DNA of 64,000 nt, taken from positions 372,001-436,000 of the forward strand of contig CAWADL010000005.1 of NCBI GenBank assembly GCA_963780825.1, given 5' to 3'. This stretch comes from Roseiarcus sp963780825 (GTDB lineage: Bacteria; Pseudomonadota; Alphaproteobacteria; Rhizobiales; Beijerinckiaceae). Made by a program: the position numbers and the translations under genes. Below, in pieces: positions 24,319 to 32,963 of the stretch (positions are counted from its first letter, which is position 1; the number at the start of each line of letters is the position of its first letter). The notes below the pieces were generated by a model, which saw nothing but the letters and a program-made list of their open reading frames with translations, made no database searches and was not told the DNA's origin.

Positions 24319-25060
24319 TTGGCGGCTCGGCTTGGCTCATTGTTGGCGATGATCGCGCTCTGGCAAATCGCCGCGCATTTCGCTTCGCCGCGCCTGCTGC
24401 CGAGCCCGCTGACTGTCCTCGCCGCGATGCGCGAGCAAACACTTGACGGACGGTTGCCGTTTGCGCTCGCGGTGACGATTGGCCGCGTTGTTGCCGCGTT
24501 CATCGTCGCAATGGCGCTCGGGTCCGCGCTCGGCTACGCGATGGGACGCCGGCCGCGCGTTCGACAGCTTGTTGGATGCGCCGATCGTTATCTTGTTGAA
24601 CCTGCCTGCGCTGGTGATCATCGTACTCGCCTATATCTGGATCGGCCTCAACGAAACCGCGGCGATCGGCGCGGTCGCGCTCAACAAACTGCCCAACGCG
24701 GTGGTCACTTTGCGCGAAGGCGCGCGCACGCTCGACGCCGGGCTCGACGAAATGGCGGCGGTGTTCGGCTTCTCGCGCCTGAGCCGGCTGCGCCACGTCG
24801 TGCTGCCGCAGCTCGCGCCGTTTTTCGCCGCGGCGACACGCTCCGGGCTTTCGCTGGTCTGGAAGATCGTGCTGGTCGTCGAACTGCTTGGTCGGCCGAA
24901 CGGCGTCGGCTTCGAGATCGGCACGGCCTTTCAGTTGTTTGATGTGGCGACGCTGCTCGCCTACGCGCTTCCCTTCACGGCGCTCATGCTCGCCATCGAA
25001 AGTTTCCTTGTCCAACCCTTCGAACGCCATGTCTCCCGCTGGCGACCCCGCGCAGCTTGA
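24319..25060 (+). CDS. NitT/TauT-type ABC permease, frame break near 24550
   Basis: An inner-membrane permease of the SsuC/TauC family. The first part (LLAMIALWQIAAHFASPRLL, then VTIGRVVAAFIVAMALGSAL) is in one frame. The second part (LLDAPIVILLNLPALVIIVL, with the cytoplasmic EAA-like loop EMAAVFGFSRLSRLRHVVLP) is in another. One extra base in the CGCCGGCC stretch near 24547-24556 joins them as GYAMGR-GRAFDSLLDAP. The start is TTG 24319, 1 bp after the binding-protein stop; ATG 24349 is an alternative. Without correction, the permease would be broken. Confidence 0.75.
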
Positions 25061-25748
25061 AGTCGACGTCACGCGGAAAAGCGTGCGCGCCGCGGCGGGG
25101 CGCGAGGTCGAAGTCATAAGCGGCCTTGCGTTCGCGTTGCCAGAAGGTCAGATGGCCGCGTTGATTGGCCCCTCGGGCTGCGGCAAGTCGACGCTGATGC
25201 GCATCCTCGCCGGGCTCGACGCACGCTACGAAGGCTTCGTCAGACGCCCTGCGGGTTGGCGGCTAGCGATGGCTTTCCAGGAGCCGCGTCTGCTGCCGTG
25301 GCGCAGCGTCGAGGACAATGTCAGGCTCGCGGCGCCTCAATCAACGCCCGACGAGCGCGCCGCGCTGTTCACGGCGCTCGGGCTTTCCGAACATCGCGCG
25401 CATTTTCCGGGCGAGCTTTCGCTGGGCCTGGCCCGGCGCGCCTCGCTCGCCCGCGCGCTCGCCGCTAAGCCAGATTTGCTGCTGCTCGACGAGCCCTTCG
25501 TCTCGCTCGATCCGCCGCTCGCGCGCGTGATCCGCGCCGATCTCGCCCGGTTGATTGAAACGAGGCGCGTGACCACCGTGCTCGTGACGCACGACGTCGA
25601 GGAGGCGTTGGATCTCGCCGACGTGATCTATCTGCTGGCGCCGCGGCCGACGAAGATCCTGGGCGAAGTGCGGATCGATCAACCGCGCCGCGTTACGCAA
25701 GCTGACCGTGTCGCGTTGAGAGGACGGATCGAACAAATAACGGCGTGA
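25029..25748 (+). CDS. NitT/TauT-type ABC ATPase with unusual signature motif
   Basis: A 239-residue ATPase with Walker A (GPSGCGKST), Q-loop region (MAFQEPRLLPWRSVEDNV), Walker B (LLLLDEPFVSLD) and H-loop (LVTHDVEEALDLAD). The signature reads LSLGLARRASLARAL, where the canonical LSGGQ-type motif would be expected. Either the subfamily has diverged there or ATPase activity is altered. The ATG at 25029 overlaps the permease end by 32 bp. It completes the import system begun at 23166. Confidence 0.85.
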   Translation: MSPAGDPAQLEVDVTRKSVRAAAGREVEVISGLAFALPEGQMAALIGPSGCGKSTLMRILAGLDARYEGFVRRPAGWRLAMAFQEPRLLPWRSVEDNVRLAAPQSTPDERAALFTALGLSEHRAHFPGELSLGLARRASLARALAAKPDLLLLDEPFVSLDPPLARVIRADLARLIETRRVTTVLVTHDVEEALDLADVIYLLAPRPTKILGEVRIDQPRRVTQADRVALRGRIEQITA

Positions 25749-25768
25749 TGCCTGCTTCTTACCAACCC

Positions 25769-25876
25769 GTCATTGCGAGGAGCGAAGCGACGCGGCAATC
25801 CATGCGGCGGCAGGCGCCTTTTCCGGCTGAACGACGATCTCACGACGCTGGATGGCTTCGCTTCGCTCGCAATGAC
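25769..25876. repeat. Family A palindromic repeat, copy 3 (inverted)
   Basis: A 108-bp palindrome opening GTCATTGCGAGGAGCGAAGC and closing CTTCGCTTCGCTCGCAATGAC; it is the reverse complement of copies 1 and 2. It separates two convergent genes. Confidence 0.85.
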
Positions 25877-25904
25877 AGGTCTTAGTATCACTGTCCGCAA
25901 AGTG

Positions 25905-27083
25905 TCAGTATTTGCTGGCGCGAACGCCTCCTCCGCGGGAATGTCGCGGATACGTTGGTAATAGTCCCACGGCCCCTTCGACTCCGCAGGCGTCTTCACA
26001 CGGTAGAGCGTCAGGTCATACATCACGCGCCCGTCCGAGCGCATCTTGGCGGGATGGCCGAAATAGTCGATCGGCGCGGCGCGCATCGCCTTACCGACCG
26101 TCGCCGCATCATCGGTTCCCGCCGTCTTGATCGCCTCCAGATAATGTGTGATCGCCGTATAGATCGCCGCGTGATTGCGCGAAGGCATCTGGTGTTGCGT
26201 CTCGAAGAAGCGCTTGGCGAAGGCGCGGGACTTGTCGGTCTCATCCCAATAGAAACCTGACGTGAGATTGAGGCTCTGAGCGGTGGCGAGGCCGATCGCG
26301 TGCACGCTCTGGATATAGATCAGGAAGCCGACCATCGTCTGCTTGCCGTCCTTGCCGATGCCGAATTCGGCGCCTTGTTTGATCTGATTGTCGAGATCGG
26401 CGCCGACGCTGGCGAGCGCGATCCGGTCGGCGCCGGAGGCCTGCGCTTGCAACAGCTGAGAGGAGAAGTCCGGCGCGTTGATTGGATATTTGACGCTGCC
26501 CAGCACTTTGCCGCCAGCTTTCTCGACCACGTCAGTGGTGATCCTTTGCAGCGAGGCGCCAAAGGCGGTGTCGACGGTGAGGAAGAACCAGGTTTTCGCG
26601 CCGGCGGCGGTTTCGGCTTTGGCGATCGACGTCGCCATCGCGATAGGAATCATCAGCCCAATGCGAGGAGCCGGGCGCGCAATATTTGGCGGTGATGTCG
26701 GTGGTCGCGCCTGCCGTGATGAGCACCGTGCGGTTCTTCTCTTTCGCCAGCGCCTGCACGGAGAAGGCAACGGGAGTCACTGGCAGATCGGTGATGGCGG
26801 ACACCCCCTCGACGTCAAACCAACGCCGCGCGACGCCGACCGCGACATCGGGCTTGTTGAGCGTGTCGCCGAGCAGGATCTCGATCTTGCGCCCCAAGAC
26901 CTCGCCGCCAAAATCCTTCGCCGCCATCTCGGCCGCGGCCACGGAGCCTTGGCCGCCGGAATCGATGTAGGGGCCGGAGGCGTCGGTCAGCACGCCGATT
27001 TTCAAAGGCGGCGCGTCGGCGAGGGCGGGAAAGGCGGCAAGCGCGAGGGCGAGCGCGAGCGCGGCGAGCTTGAGGCCGGCCAT
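25905..27083 (-). pseudogene. Branched-chain amino acid-type (LivK/AmiC-like) substrate-binding protein, frame breaks
   Basis: A periplasmic binding protein of the leucine-binding family. It has a signal peptide (LALALALAAFPALADAPP), LKIGVLTDASGPYIDSGGQG in the first lobe, and AKTWFFLTVDTAFGASLQ and VGFLIYIQSVHAIGLATAQS in the second. The frame breaks near 26642: removing one base after the tyrosine of HWADDSY gives the expected continuation into AMATSIAKAE. A second break near 25912 seems needed to reach the TGA at 25905-25907; otherwise the frame runs on through family A repeat copy 3. The protein would otherwise be full length. There is no permease beside it. Confidence 0.7.
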
Positions 27084-27217
27084 GGGTTTCCTCCATGTTT
27101 GTTCCGCTCGTTTAAGCCGGTTTTGACGTAGCGGGCAATGAGCGCCGGCAGGCGGAACATCAGCCGACGGCATCTGTCGTTTCTGAAAAAGCCAATCCTC
27201 CTCAGGCCGGCCTGCTG

Positions 27218-27277
27218 GTGATCCGTTTTTTCGGGACGCACGCGGAATACGATGCGATCGACGCGGAGACCGTGTAG
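27218..27277 (+). pseudogene. Remnant of a HigB toxin (C-terminal end only)
   Basis: The last codons before higA read VIRFFGTHAEYDAIDAETV and stop at TAG 27275-27277. GTHAEYDAIDAETV is the hallmark C-terminus of HigB (RelE-superfamily) toxins. Upstream of 27218 I find no matching toxin N-terminus in any frame, so only about 20 of roughly 100 residues remain. Confidence 0.75.
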
Positions 27278-27654
27278 TGGATTCAACTCTGATCTTAATC
27301 GATAGCGACGCCGAACACAGCCGCGCTCGCGCGCTAGTGGAGCAACGCTTCGACTCTCATGATCCCGCCGATGTGGCGCGGCTAGAGGCGCAAGCCCGAC
27401 TTATTGCCGCCTATGAGGAGCGCAAGTGGCCGCGCCGAACGGCGAGCGTTGCGGACCTGATCCGATTTCTGATGGACCAGCACGCGCTCTCGCGAGCCGA
27501 CATGGCGCCTATCCTGGGCTCCCCAAGCCGCGTCACCGAAGTCCTCAGTGGTAAGAAAGGCTTGAGCTTGGCTATGGTGCAGCGATTGCGAGCGCGTTTC
27601 CGCGTTCCCGCCAACCTGCTGCTGCTGCCGCCGCCAACGCCTTCGCCCGTATAG
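27277..27654 (+). CDS. higA: HigA-type antitoxin (XRE-like helix-turn-helix)
   Basis: A 125-residue antitoxin of the HigA (COG5499) group. It has an N-terminal acidic helix region (ARLEAQARLIAAYEERKWPR) and a helix-turn-helix with the typical DMAPILGSPSRVTEVLSGKK and LSLAMVQRLRARFRVPANLL. The GTG start overlaps the TAG of the toxin remnant by one base. With higB deleted it is an orphan antitoxin that could still act as a repressor or neutralise related toxins. Confidence 0.85.
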   Translation: MDSTLILIDSDAEHSRARALVEQRFDSHDPADVARLEAQARLIAAYEERKWPRRTASVADLIRFLMDQHALSRADMAPILGSPSRVTEVLSGKKGLSLAMVQRLRARFRVPANLLLLPPPTPSPV

Positions 27655-27768
27655 CGCGGGAGCAAACGGGTCGCGGCCTGATCGAAGCCGAAGAGGGGAC
27701 CCAAAAAGAATAAGTTGATAGACTAGATAGAGTGACCTATATGGAGGGCTCTTCTCCCGGGGCGTCCG

Positions 27769-28551
27769 ATGTTTCACGCAATCAATCCGCTTTATTGCCT
27801 ATCCGGCCTCGCCGTGGGGGCGCTGGTCGGCTTTACCGGTGTCGGCGGCGGATCGCTGATGACGCCGCTGCTGGTATTGCTGTTCGGGATACACCCAGCA
27901 CGAGCCGTCGGCACCGATCTGCTTTATGCGGGTCTGACGAAGATCGTCGGGACCGCGGTGCACGCGGGCAGCGGCGGCGTCGATTGGAGGGTGGTGCGCC
28001 GGCTGGCGACGGGAAGCGCGCCAGCCGCGGTGCTGACCTTGCTGGGGCTGGCGTGGTTCGGCCAGACTTCCGAGGCGACAGGTCACGTCATCACGACGAC
28101 GCTCGGTTTCGCGCTACTGGTGACCGCGATCATCATCCTCTTCCGCAAGTGGATCGTCGCCCGTTACGGGCAAGCGATGGAGGGCGCCTCCGAGGCGCGC
28201 ATCGCGGGGCTGACCGTTGCGCTCGGCGTGCTGCTGGGCGTGTTGGTGTCGCTTTCCTCAGTGGGCGCGGGCGCGATCGGCGTCACCGCGCTTGTGGTGC
28301 TTTATCCGAAAATGCCGACCGTGCGCATCGTCGGGTCGGACATTGCGCATGCGGTGCCGCTGACGCTGATCGCCGGCGCCGGGCATTGGTACATCGGCGA
28401 CGTCGACTTCGCGCTGTTGGGCTCGTTGTTGATCGGCTCGATCCCCGGCATCGTGATCGGCAGCTATTTCGCTTCGCGCGTTCCCGACCGCGTGTTGCGC
28501 CCGCTGCTCGCGGGAACGCTCGCCGTGGTCGGCGGCCGGTTGGCGCTGTGA
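27769..28551 (+). CDS. TSUP (TauE/SafE) family sulfite/anion exporter
   Basis: A 260-residue membrane protein with about eight hydrophobic segments and the paired family motifs GFTGVGGGSLMTPLLVLLFG near the N-terminus and VSLSSVGAGAIGVTALVVLY in the middle. TSUP proteins move sulfite, sulfoacetate or other small organosulfur anions. The ATG at 27769 lies after a 114-bp spacer. It is followed 95 bp later by a leucine-type binding protein with no obvious functional link. Confidence 0.88.
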   Translation: MFHAINPLYCLSGLAVGALVGFTGVGGGSLMTPLLVLLFGIHPARAVGTDLLYAGLTKIVGTAVHAGSGGVDWRVVRRLATGSAPAAVLTLLGLAWFGQTSEATGHVITTTLGFALLVTAIIILFRKWIVARYGQAMEGASEARIAGLTVALGVLLGVLVSLSSVGAGAIGVTALVVLYPKMPTVRIVGSDIAHAVPLTLIAGAGHWYIGDVDFALLGSLLIGSIPGIVIGSYFASRVPDRVLRPLLAGTLAVVGGRLAL

Positions 28552-28646
28552 ACTTCGGCGCCGTCGCGCGATAGTGAAGCGAGCGGCATTCCCGCGCGCG
28601 TTGGGCTGCCTTACGGTAGCGCCGACCCGCTCGAGAGGAAGCCGAA

Positions 28647-29768
28647 ATGCGCGCCCATTGGCTAGCCATGTTGTTGCTGTTCGCCGGCGCCGCCGAGGCG
28701 GAGCCGGTCAAGATCGGCATCACCACCATCCTCAGCGGCCCGTTCGCCGACCGCGGCCAATCCGAGCAATATGGCGCGCAACTCGCGCTCGATCAGATCA
28801 ACCAGGCGGGCGGCCTGCTCGGCCGGCCGGTCGAGGCCTTCTACGCCGACAACGCCTGCAAGCCGGAAGTCGGCCTCCCCGCTACGCGGCGGTTGATTGA
28901 GGAGCAGCACGCGCCGGTGCTGATCGGCGCGCTGTGCACGCCGGTGACGCATGCGATCATGCCGCTGGTCGCGGACGCAAAAGTCCCGCTGGTCATCGCG
29001 ACTTCGGCCGGGCAGGATTTCGTCGACGCCTCCGGCGCGGGCGGCAACGACTACGCGTTCAAAACCATTCCCTCCGAGGTCGATATCGCGCGCGGTCTGG
29101 TGCGCTGGTTGAAGGCGGAGGGCGTCAAATCGCTGGCCATCGTCGCCGACGACGGCGCCTTCCAGCACGCCAATGCGATCGCGATGGCGAAAGCCGCAGA
29201 GGACGCAGGCCTCAAGGTGACCGATCAGGAGACGGTCCCGAAAGGCGGCGAGGATTTCGCCGCGCTGCTCACCAAGTTGAAGGCCAATGCGCCGGATCGC
29301 GTGCTGACCCTGCTCGCCGATTCGACGCCGGCGTTTTTCCAGGCCTACGAGAAGTCGGATTGGAAAGTCCCGCTCACCGGCCGCGTCGACTTCGCCAAAG
29401 CCCAGGAGGCGGTATCTGCCGGCTTTCGCGACGGCGGCGGACTGGCTGGGCTGACAGGGATTGCGGTGTTTTCTCCGGCGTTCGACCGGCCGGGCGTCCA
29501 GGCGTTTGTTTCCGCCTACAAGGCGCACTATGGACTGGCGCCGACGCAGCGTTCGTTCTTCGTCTACGAAGCGACCTTGCTGGTCGCCGACGCGATCCGG
29601 CGCGCGGGCGCGGATTCCTCCGTGGCGATTGAGCAAGCGCTGAAGACGACAACGATGGCTTCCGCGCTCGGGGGCACCTACGCGCCGGACGATCACAACC
29701 ACGCGCACACGCCGCTGCTGATATTGGGGCTGCGCGACGGGAAGCCGGCGGTGATTGCCGTGGAGTGA
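28647..29768 (+). CDS. Leucine/amide-type ABC substrate-binding protein
   Basis: A 373-residue exported binding protein of the LivJ/K family, intact. Signal peptide HWLAMLLLFAGAAEAEPVKI; lobe motifs ITTILSGPFADRGQSEQYGA, LIGALCTPVTHAIMPLVAD and RSFFVYEATLLVADAIRRAG. The ligand may be a branched-chain amino acid, an amide or an aromatic acid; it cannot be decided. There are no LivH/M/G/F genes adjacent, so it would share a transporter encoded elsewhere. Confidence 0.85.
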   Translation: MRAHWLAMLLLFAGAAEAEPVKIGITTILSGPFADRGQSEQYGAQLALDQINQAGGLLGRPVEAFYADNACKPEVGLPATRRLIEEQHAPVLIGALCTPVTHAIMPLVADAKVPLVIATSAGQDFVDASGAGGNDYAFKTIPSEVDIARGLVRWLKAEGVKSLAIVADDGAFQHANAIAMAKAAEDAGLKVTDQETVPKGGEDFAALLTKLKANAPDRVLTLLADSTPAFFQAYEKSDWKVPLTGRVDFAKAQEAVSAGFRDGGGLAGLTGIAVFSPAFDRPGVQAFVSAYKAHYGLAPTQRSFFVYEATLLVADAIRRAGADSSVAIEQALKTTTMASALGGTYAPDDHNHAHTPLLILGLRDGKPAVIAVE

Positions 29769-29774
29769 GCGGCT

Positions 29775-30085
29775 TGTAGCCGCGGTCGTTGACCCATAGA
29801 CGCTAACCTAGGGCGAATTGCGATAATGAACAACTTGCCAGCATGTCATCCCCGCGAAAGCGGGGATCGAGGGGCCACGCGACGTGCGCTTCAACGTGTT
29901 GGCCACACGACGTGCGGCAGCCCTGGATCCCCGCTTTCGCGGGGATGACATCAAGTCTTTGAAATAGATCGGCAATCTATAAGTTAGTTAGCGCCTATGG
30001 GTCGTTGACCGCGGTTTGTCCGTGCTCGTCTTTCCCCCGGCAAGGCGCGATCTCGCCACCACCGCGGTCGACGACCTCGGCTACA
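29775..30085. repeat. Family C palindrome, copy 3, split by element F
   Basis: The left piece is 29775-29794 (TGTAGCCGCGGTCGTTGACC). The right piece is 30000-30085, again starting with GGTCGTTGACC and ending with CCTCGGCTACA. The 205-bp element F lies between. Together they fill the 324-bp gap between the binding-protein gene and the STAND gene stop; nothing else is visible there. Confidence 0.85.
29795..29999. mobile_element. Element F, 205-bp MITE-like insertion in family C
   Basis: The inverted ends are CATAGACGCTAAC and GTTAGCGCCTATG (12 of 13 positions pair), flanked by duplicated GGTCGTTGACC. An inner hairpin pair, GTCATCCCCGCGAAAGCGGG and CCCGCTTTCGCGGGGATGAC, lies inside. There is no reading frame. 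It is unrelated in sequence to element D yet occupies the same target word. Confidence 0.75.
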
Positions 30086-30092
30086 AGGCCCG

Positions 30093-32963
30093 CTACGGCT
30101 GCGCGGTTTGCAAGGCGGCGAGCTTGTTGGTGAGCAACTCGGCTTTGTCGGTGCAATCCTTGCAGTCGGATTGAGATTCGCGCACGACCGTCCAATTGTT
30201 GATCGCCTTGTTGTACATGCTCTCGGCCGCATCGGTGATTTTCTGGCCTGCAAGAAAATCTCCAAACGTTTCCACCGATAGCGCCAGGTCGCGGCGGCGG
30301 CGTACGTCGGCGGGATCGCGGTCGGCGAGCTCCTCTTTTATTCTGATGATCTCGTTGTAGTCCGCTTTAATGCGTTGCAGCCCGACTGTTCGCTCCGAAT
30401 CGGTGGCGTCCGGCATGTCGAGGCTGCGTTTCAGGTCGGCGATGTCGGCGTCGAGATCAAAAACCAACAGGATCTTCCAAGAGGTGTTGGTCGGATCTTT
30501 CTTCATCAACTTCGTTTGCTCGGCGTCGACCTTTGCGCGATCATCGAGTGCCTCGCGCCATCGATTGTCGAGCCAGGCGAGCTTTGCCATATCCGAATAG
30601 CTGGTCGTCAAATTCGAGATGAAAATGCTGTTGTTGGTGTCTTCGGAGACGATCTGCACTCGGGCGTTAAAGGCGTCGGTCAGGTATTTCCTCGCGGCGA
30701 CCACATCTTGGTTGGCCAGCGCGTCACGCCCGACGCGCTGGAGCGCGGACGCCCACTCCCCACGCAAGTCGCGAGACGCAGCCTTGTCGTTCGCCAGCGG
30801 CGTCAAAACGTCGAGCGAGCGCTTGTACATTCCCGTCGTCTCTTTTGGGAGCCGAAGCTTGAGCTTCCACTCACCGTAGCGGGCGAGGACGACCGAAAGG
30901 ACTTCCTGGGCCTTTACATCGCCGGAGCCGCCATTTTGAACAGCGGTTTCGGCTTCCATGAGGCTACGATCGAAAGCTTCCGTCGTGACCTTATTGTGAT
31001 CCGGCAGTTTATCGAGATGGAAACGAGCTACGCCCATGCGCCACGCAGCCGACGCCGCGAGTTGATGCGTGTCCTCGCTTGCCGGATCGGCCGTGATAAG
31101 CGGCTCTGCCGTGTCGAGCGCGCTCGTCGCATCCTCGTTCGCCATCCCATAGTTCAAAAGGCTCGCCGCCAGATCGGCGACAGCAAGCAGATATGAAATC
31201 TTGGCCCGGCGCCCGGCGGGCGTCAGCTCCGCGGCGTCGATTGACTTCACAATGTCTTCCGCGCTTTGCAGCAGATCCTGCGCGCCCTTCGCGGTGACCT
31301 CTCCTCGGCCATAGGAGGCCGACACCTGTACGATCACCTTTTGGGCTGAGCCGGTGACGGATTCAATGCGCTGACTGGCGAGCGCATTCTTGTGCGCGTC
31401 CCACACATACAGTCCGATCGCCGACAGGGTCAGGGGCACGAGCGCCACGCAAAGGCCAATGCGCAATAGACGTCGATTGCGCAGTTCTCGTTTGCTGTCC
31501 GTGATGAGCTTCTCGACCTCCGCGCGTCGGCCGCCGTAACGTTCAGCCCAGGCATCGGTCCGTCGTCGCTGGCGCCACCAGGTCGCGTATCTGTTGACGG
31601 AATTGAGCGGCAGCGTTTCAGCGTCGCTGTCGACGTTGAAAAGCAGATTGCGGTAGGTCTGGCCGTCGGCGTCCTCGGCATAACACCACCCGAGTTGGCC
31701 CCCGATGCCTGTCGGATCGCCCGAAACTTTCTCCCATCCGCGCAGCAGCGCCTCGTGCCCGACGCGCACAAGGGTTTCGTCGTGCAACTCCGGTAGTTTG
31801 GAGATCAACGGAAGGATGAAGGAGCAGTCGTCCGCGCGAAACGGGCGCAGCACCAATTGTAAACGCTCGCCATCGATCCCGGTCTCCGCCCGCAAATCCG
31901 AGAATTTCAGCGTGCGTCGGACGATTCGTCGCTCCGCGTCGATCCGCGATAACGCGCGAAACACATATTCGACGTCCGACTCCGACGGTTTGCCCAACTT
32001 GTCGAGGATTTCGTTGGCGTGCAGCGACAGCGCGCCGGAGAGTTTGTCGATTTTCGTATAATCATCGGGCGTCAATCGGCGCGGCGCGGCGCCTTCGCCC
32101 GCATTCTCCTGCCGATTTCCGGCGAATTCCCAAAGCCGCAGCAAGGCGTGCTGAAGCACCGGCAGTTGGTCCATGTCGTCGTCGCAATCGTTGAGCAGCC
32201 GCTCGACGAGCTCGGGATCCATGCTTGCGCCAAATTTCTTCAGCGGCCCCACAATCACCTGCTCGCGCTGATCGCGGGTCAGCGCTGGGACCAGATATTG
32301 GTGCCGGCTGACCGCCTCGGGCAAGCCATGAAAGCGTGCGCAGTCGCCAATGAAGTCCGAGCGCATGGTGATGACGATATGAATGTCGACCTTTGGGTCT
32401 CGGTTGGCCTCGAGCAGAATTTGCACGAAGCGCGTCGCCTCATCGCGCGCAAGCTCGGCCTCGAGGGCTGGGACCGAAGACTCCGGCGCCGCCAGACGGA
32501 AGATTTCCTCGAACTGATCAATCACCAACAGCAGCGTTTGGTTCTCGAAGCCGTCGACCTCGCGCAGCGCATCCGCAAGTCCGAAGCTCGAGCGTCTGAG
32601 CTGATATTCGATACGCCGCCGTCGCTCTGAGCGTATCTCCGTGTCCGTGTCGTTGGAAAGGTCGGTCAGCAATTCGGCGAGCGCGGCGATTGGGTCGTCG
32701 CCGGGGACCATGCTTTCCCAACGCCATTTTCGCCCACCTTGCTCGCGTTCATCAGTGATGAGAGGCAAAAGTCCGGCAAGCACCAAAGAGGACTTGCCGC
32801 TACCGGAGCTGCCAACCACCGCGACAAAACCGTTGGCGTCAACCAAACGATAGAGCGCAAAACTCTGATCCTCGCGGCCGAAGAAGACGGCCCGATCCTT
32901 GTAGGAATATGGCCGAAGGCCAGGATATGGCCGGCTCGGCAGCGGACTCAGATCGTCCTTCAT
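30093..32963 (-). CDS. nSTAND1-type STAND NTPase with membrane helix and TPR-like C-terminal half
   Basis: A 956-residue STAND P-loop NTPase. It opens PYPGLRPYSYKDRAVFFGRE, the entry motif of the nSTAND1 class, then Walker A GSSGSGKSS (51-59) and Walker B LLLVIDQFEE (144-153). The sensor arginine segment ITMRSDFIGDCARFHGLPEA and a winged-helix region QLPVLQHALLRLWEF follow. After a charged linker there is one transmembrane helix (about 499-521). A 430-residue alpha-helical tail comes last, with tetratricopeptide-like spacing (KETTGMYKRSLDVLTPLAND, KYLTDAFNARVQI). STAND proteins switch and oligomerise on ligand sensing. The ATG overlaps the TIR gene stop by 4 bp. No frame breaks. Confidence 0.88.
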   Translation of the reverse strand: MKDDLSPLPSRPYPGLRPYSYKDRAVFFGREDQSFALYRLVDANGFVAVVGSSGSGKSSLVLAGLLPLITDEREQGGRKWRWESMVPGDDPIAALAELLTDLSNDTDTEIRSERRRRIEYQLRRSSFGLADALREVDGFENQTLLLVIDQFEEIFRLAAPESSVPALEAELARDEATRFVQILLEANRDPKVDIHIVITMRSDFIGDCARFHGLPEAVSRHQYLVPALTRDQREQVIVGPLKKFGASMDPELVERLLNDCDDDMDQLPVLQHALLRLWEFAGNRQENAGEGAAPRRLTPDDYTKIDKLSGALSLHANEILDKLGKPSESDVEYVFRALSRIDAERRIVRRTLKFSDLRAETGIDGERLQLVLRPFRADDCSFILPLISKLPELHDETLVRVGHEALLRGWEKVSGDPTGIGGQLGWCYAEDADGQTYRNLLFNVDSDAETLPLNSVNRYATWWRQRRRTDAWAERYGGRRAEVEKLITDSKRELRNRRLLRIGLCVALVPLTLSAIGLYVWDAHKNALASQRIESVTGSAQKVIVQVSASYGRGEVTAKGAQDLLQSAEDIVKSIDAAELTPAGRRAKISYLLAVADLAASLLNYGMANEDATSALDTAEPLITADPASEDTHQLAASAAWRMGVARFHLDKLPDHNKVTTEAFDRSLMEAETAVQNGGSGDVKAQEVLSVVLARYGEWKLKLRLPKETTGMYKRSLDVLTPLANDKAASRDLRGEWASALQRVGRDALANQDVVAARKYLTDAFNARVQIVSEDTNNSIFISNLTTSYSDMAKLAWLDNRWREALDDRAKVDAEQTKLMKKDPTNTSWKILLVFDLDADIADLKRSLDMPDATDSERTVGLQRIKADYNEIIRIKEELADRDPADVRRRRDLALSVETFGDFLAGQKITDAAESMYNKAINNWTVVRESQSDCKDCTDKAELLTNKLAALQTAQP

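Noticed and set aside
26000..30000. Complete branched-chain amino acid transporter cluster
   Set aside because: Two leucine-type binding proteins are present, but no LivH, LivM, LivG or LivF genes lie nearby.
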